Part shown: positions 62,621 through 64,000 of the stretch, one piece after another
How positions within the stretch are numbered: the first letter of the stretch is position 1
Layout of the letters: each line of letters begins with the position of its first letter
Source: Bacteroidales bacterium
GTDB lineage: Bacteria > Bacteroidota > Bacteroidia > Bacteroidales > UBA932
Direction of reading: 5' to 3'
Length of the DNA: 64,000 nt
NCBI GenBank assembly: GCA_017504965.1
Contig: JAFVQD010000016.1
Location: forward strand, 26,266 to 90,265
The notes under the pieces: model-generated
The model's database searches: none
Told to the model about the DNA's origin: nothing
What the model saw: the letters and a program-made list of their open reading frames with translations, nothing else
Program-made: the position numbers and the translations under genes

Positions 62621-63706
62621 ATGACAATAAAGAAATCAAGAGAATCCGGAGTAGAATTATTGAGAATAATCGCTATTCTTGGCGTTATCATGATACATTT
62701 TTCAGATAGGGCGTTGCCAGTCCTTTCAGAACTTGGTGGGGGGGGGGGGAGATTATTGCTCCTATTATTTTTTCGTTCACTATCATCGTCGGCTGTAGAT
62801 ATATTCTTGATAATCTCGGGTTATTTCATGTGTTGTAATAATAGAAGAACTTTGGGAAAGTCTCTGAACCTAATCTTTCAAGTATGTATTTTCTCTGAAT
62901 TAATATATTTACTTGAGTGTGTTTTATCATTATATCCACTATCAATTAAACATATAGTAGGATCTTTCGTTCCAGATAATTATTATGCGACATTGTTTGT
63001 AGTTTTGTATTTTATTTCTCCATACATAAATATCGTTTTATCCAAATTGACAGAAGAAGGACTGAAGAGGTTTGTTTGTGTCTTGTTTACAATATTTTCA
63101 GTTGCATCAGTTTTTTCTTTGATTTTTGAGGAAGTAACCAATAAATCATATATGGGAATTAATACTATAGGAGCTTGGGGAAGCGAACAAGGATTCAATA
63201 TCGTAAATTTTTCGTTGTGTTATATAGTAGGAGCATCATTAAGGAGAATCACACTTCCAAGCATCCTTGTCAAACCTAGATTCTTATGTTTCATGATAGC
63301 TCTAACTACTAGTGTAATATTTTTATGGTCGGTTATAAATCAACTTTGGTTTTTAACTGATGGAATGCGTTCTGCATGGGTATATGATAATCCTCTGGTA
63401 ATTATATTAGGATGCTTAATGTTTTTGCTATTCAAAAATATACATTTTAGTAGTCGCAGTATAAATTCTGTCGCGAAATGTGTCTTTGCTACTTTCATTA
63501 TACATAATTGTTATATTAAGTATTTTCCAATAGAAGAAATTTGCAATTTGCAATGGTGTATGTTATATATTTATTATATAGTTTTCTCATTAGCTTCTAT
63601 ATTCATTGCATGGGTAGCCATGAAAATTTATGATATCGTTACATATCGGTTATGGCAAAAGTTGGACAATCGTATTATCGTAAATTTAGATACAGATGTT
63701 CAATAA
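62621..63706 (+). CDS. acyltransferase family 3 membrane protein with poly-G tract
   Basis: A 361-residue membrane O-acyltransferase beginning MTIKKSRESGVELLRIIAIL, with the conserved Arg and His26 (GVIMIHFSDR) and about ten helices. Residues 39-43 are a run of glycines encoded by 12 consecutive G (62738-62749). In the present sequence the frame is open through the tract; gain or loss of a G would shift it early in the gene. A decoration enzyme for the locus glycan is likely. An upstream ATG at 62558 overlaps the GT gene and is less likely. Confidence 0.85.
   Translation: MTIKKSRESGVELLRIIAILGVIMIHFSDRALPVLSELGGGGGRLLLLLFFRSLSSSAVDIFLIISGYFMCCNNRRTLGKSLNLIFQVCIFSELIYLLECVLSLYPLSIKHIVGSFVPDNYYATLFVVLYFISPYINIVLSKLTEEGLKRFVCVLFTIFSVASVFSLIFEEVTNKSYMGINTIGAWGSEQGFNIVNFSLCYIVGASLRRITLPSILVKPRFLCFMIALTTSVIFLWSVINQLWFLTDGMRSAWVYDNPLVIILGCLMFLLFKNIHFSSRSINSVAKCVFATFIIHNCYIKYFPIEEICNLQWCMLYIYYIVFSLASIFIAWVAMKIYDIVTYRLWQKLDNRIIVNLDTDVQ
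62738..62749 (+). repeat. 12-G homopolymer within the acyltransferase gene
   Basis: Twelve consecutive G residues in an otherwise AT-rich gene, about 39 codons after the start. Such tracts are classic slipped-strand mispairing sites. The ON frame is the one in this sequence. Confidence 0.85.
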
Positions 63707-63784
63707 GTAATAATATACATTATATTATCCTTTTAGAAAAATACTTATTTAGACCTAACTGAGACAACGCGCTATTTATTACAA

Positions 63785-64000
63785 ATGAAAGGGCTGATAG
63801 CATTTTTGTGCGTTTTCATGTACTTTATGTCGCCATATCGTATAGTAGGACATGAAATGCCAGAGATAATAGGTATTTTTGCATTACTGATAACTTTGTT
63901 AACAAGACCGTCAATATCAGTATGTAATAAATACATGCTATATATGTTATATATGTGGATTATTCCACCTTGTTGTGCAATTATAACGGGTATTCCTGGA
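63785..64000 (+). CDS. start of a polytopic membrane protein (possible Wzy polymerase), truncated by the window
   Basis: An open frame from ATG 63785 to the window end reads MKGLIAFLCVFMYFMSPYRI, then GIFALLITLLTRPSISVCNK, with at least two membrane segments. Position in the locus (after flippase, glycosyltransferase and acyltransferase) suggests the O-antigen polymerase, but nothing diagnostic is visible in the 72 codons present. Confidence 0.4.
   Translation, partial: MKGLIAFLCVFMYFMSPYRIVGHEMPEIIGIFALLITLLTRPSISVCNKYMLYMLYMWIIPPCCAIITGIPG

Noticed and set aside
62734..62752. Treating the poly-G tract as an assembly error
   Set aside because: An error cannot be excluded, but the frame is intact with 12 G, the tract is in a surface-glycan modification gene, and G runs of this length are otherwise absent from the window.

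Overview
The window is bacterial chromosome from a Bacteroidota member, most likely of the order Bacteroidales. The evidence is a DUF4492-cydA-cydB cluster, -7 promoter boxes of the TAnnTTTG type in front of many genes, the large TGS/kinase fusion nucleoside kinase, IntDOT-like tyrosine recombinases, and the general lack of strong ribosome-binding sites. The genus cannot be fixed from the sequence alone. No rRNA, tRNA or CRISPR array was seen.

Region 1 (1-36.2 kb) has the higher GC content and is mostly housekeeping. It holds cytochrome bd oxidase, three EamA transporters, a MATE exporter, a short-chain dehydrogenase, a periplasmic asparaginase flanked by two identical 111-bp repeats, an acyl-CoA synthetase, a nucleoside kinase, BCP peroxidase, a C69 dipeptidase, pfkA-cstA, an acetylxylan-esterase-like enzyme, aroC and pheA diverging, a Pit phosphate transporter with its DUF47 partner, and an alkaline phosphatase. 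It ends with a minus-strand dTDP-rhamnose/galE operon (rfbA-rfbC-rfbD-galE-rfbB), a lipocalin, a choloylglycine-hydrolase-family enzyme and a UDP-glucose dehydrogenase. A hairpin repeat is inserted in frame in rfbD.

Region 2 (about 36.2-51.0 kb) is a markedly AT-rich accessory island. It carries a YefM/YoeB-like toxin-antitoxin pair with a well-formed operator, a 180-bp inverted-repeat element, a PIN-like protein with a partner gene, one intact and two ruined tyrosine recombinases, a RhuM-like fragment and an AbiEi/AbiEii pair. It also carries a compact four-gene operon (44038-49928) and the decayed end of a type III restriction gene. The operon encodes a protein with two GHKL ATPase domains and a histidine-kinase H-box, a receiver-domain protein, an unrecognised 238-residue protein, and an Eco57I/TaqI-type N6-adenine methylase. 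The genes overlap by 4, 14 and 4 bases, so they are probably made together. I do not recognise this combination as a named defence system, and it is the best candidate here for something undescribed.

Region 3 (51.0-64.0 kb) is a surface polysaccharide (O-antigen or capsule) locus on the plus strand. A second, AT-richer rfbA-rfbB pair would supply dTDP-4-keto-6-deoxyglucose. It is followed by UDP-GlcNAc 2-epimerase, a short UDP-sugar dehydrogenase-like protein, a flippase, a sugar aminotransferase, an ATP-grasp ligase, a second PLP-fold protein, an acetyltransferase, a truncated ATP-grasp/HAD protein, a glycosyltransferase, an acyltransferase with a 12-G tract in its coding sequence (a likely phase-variation switch), and the start of a membrane protein that may be the polymerase. 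The locus continues past the right edge.
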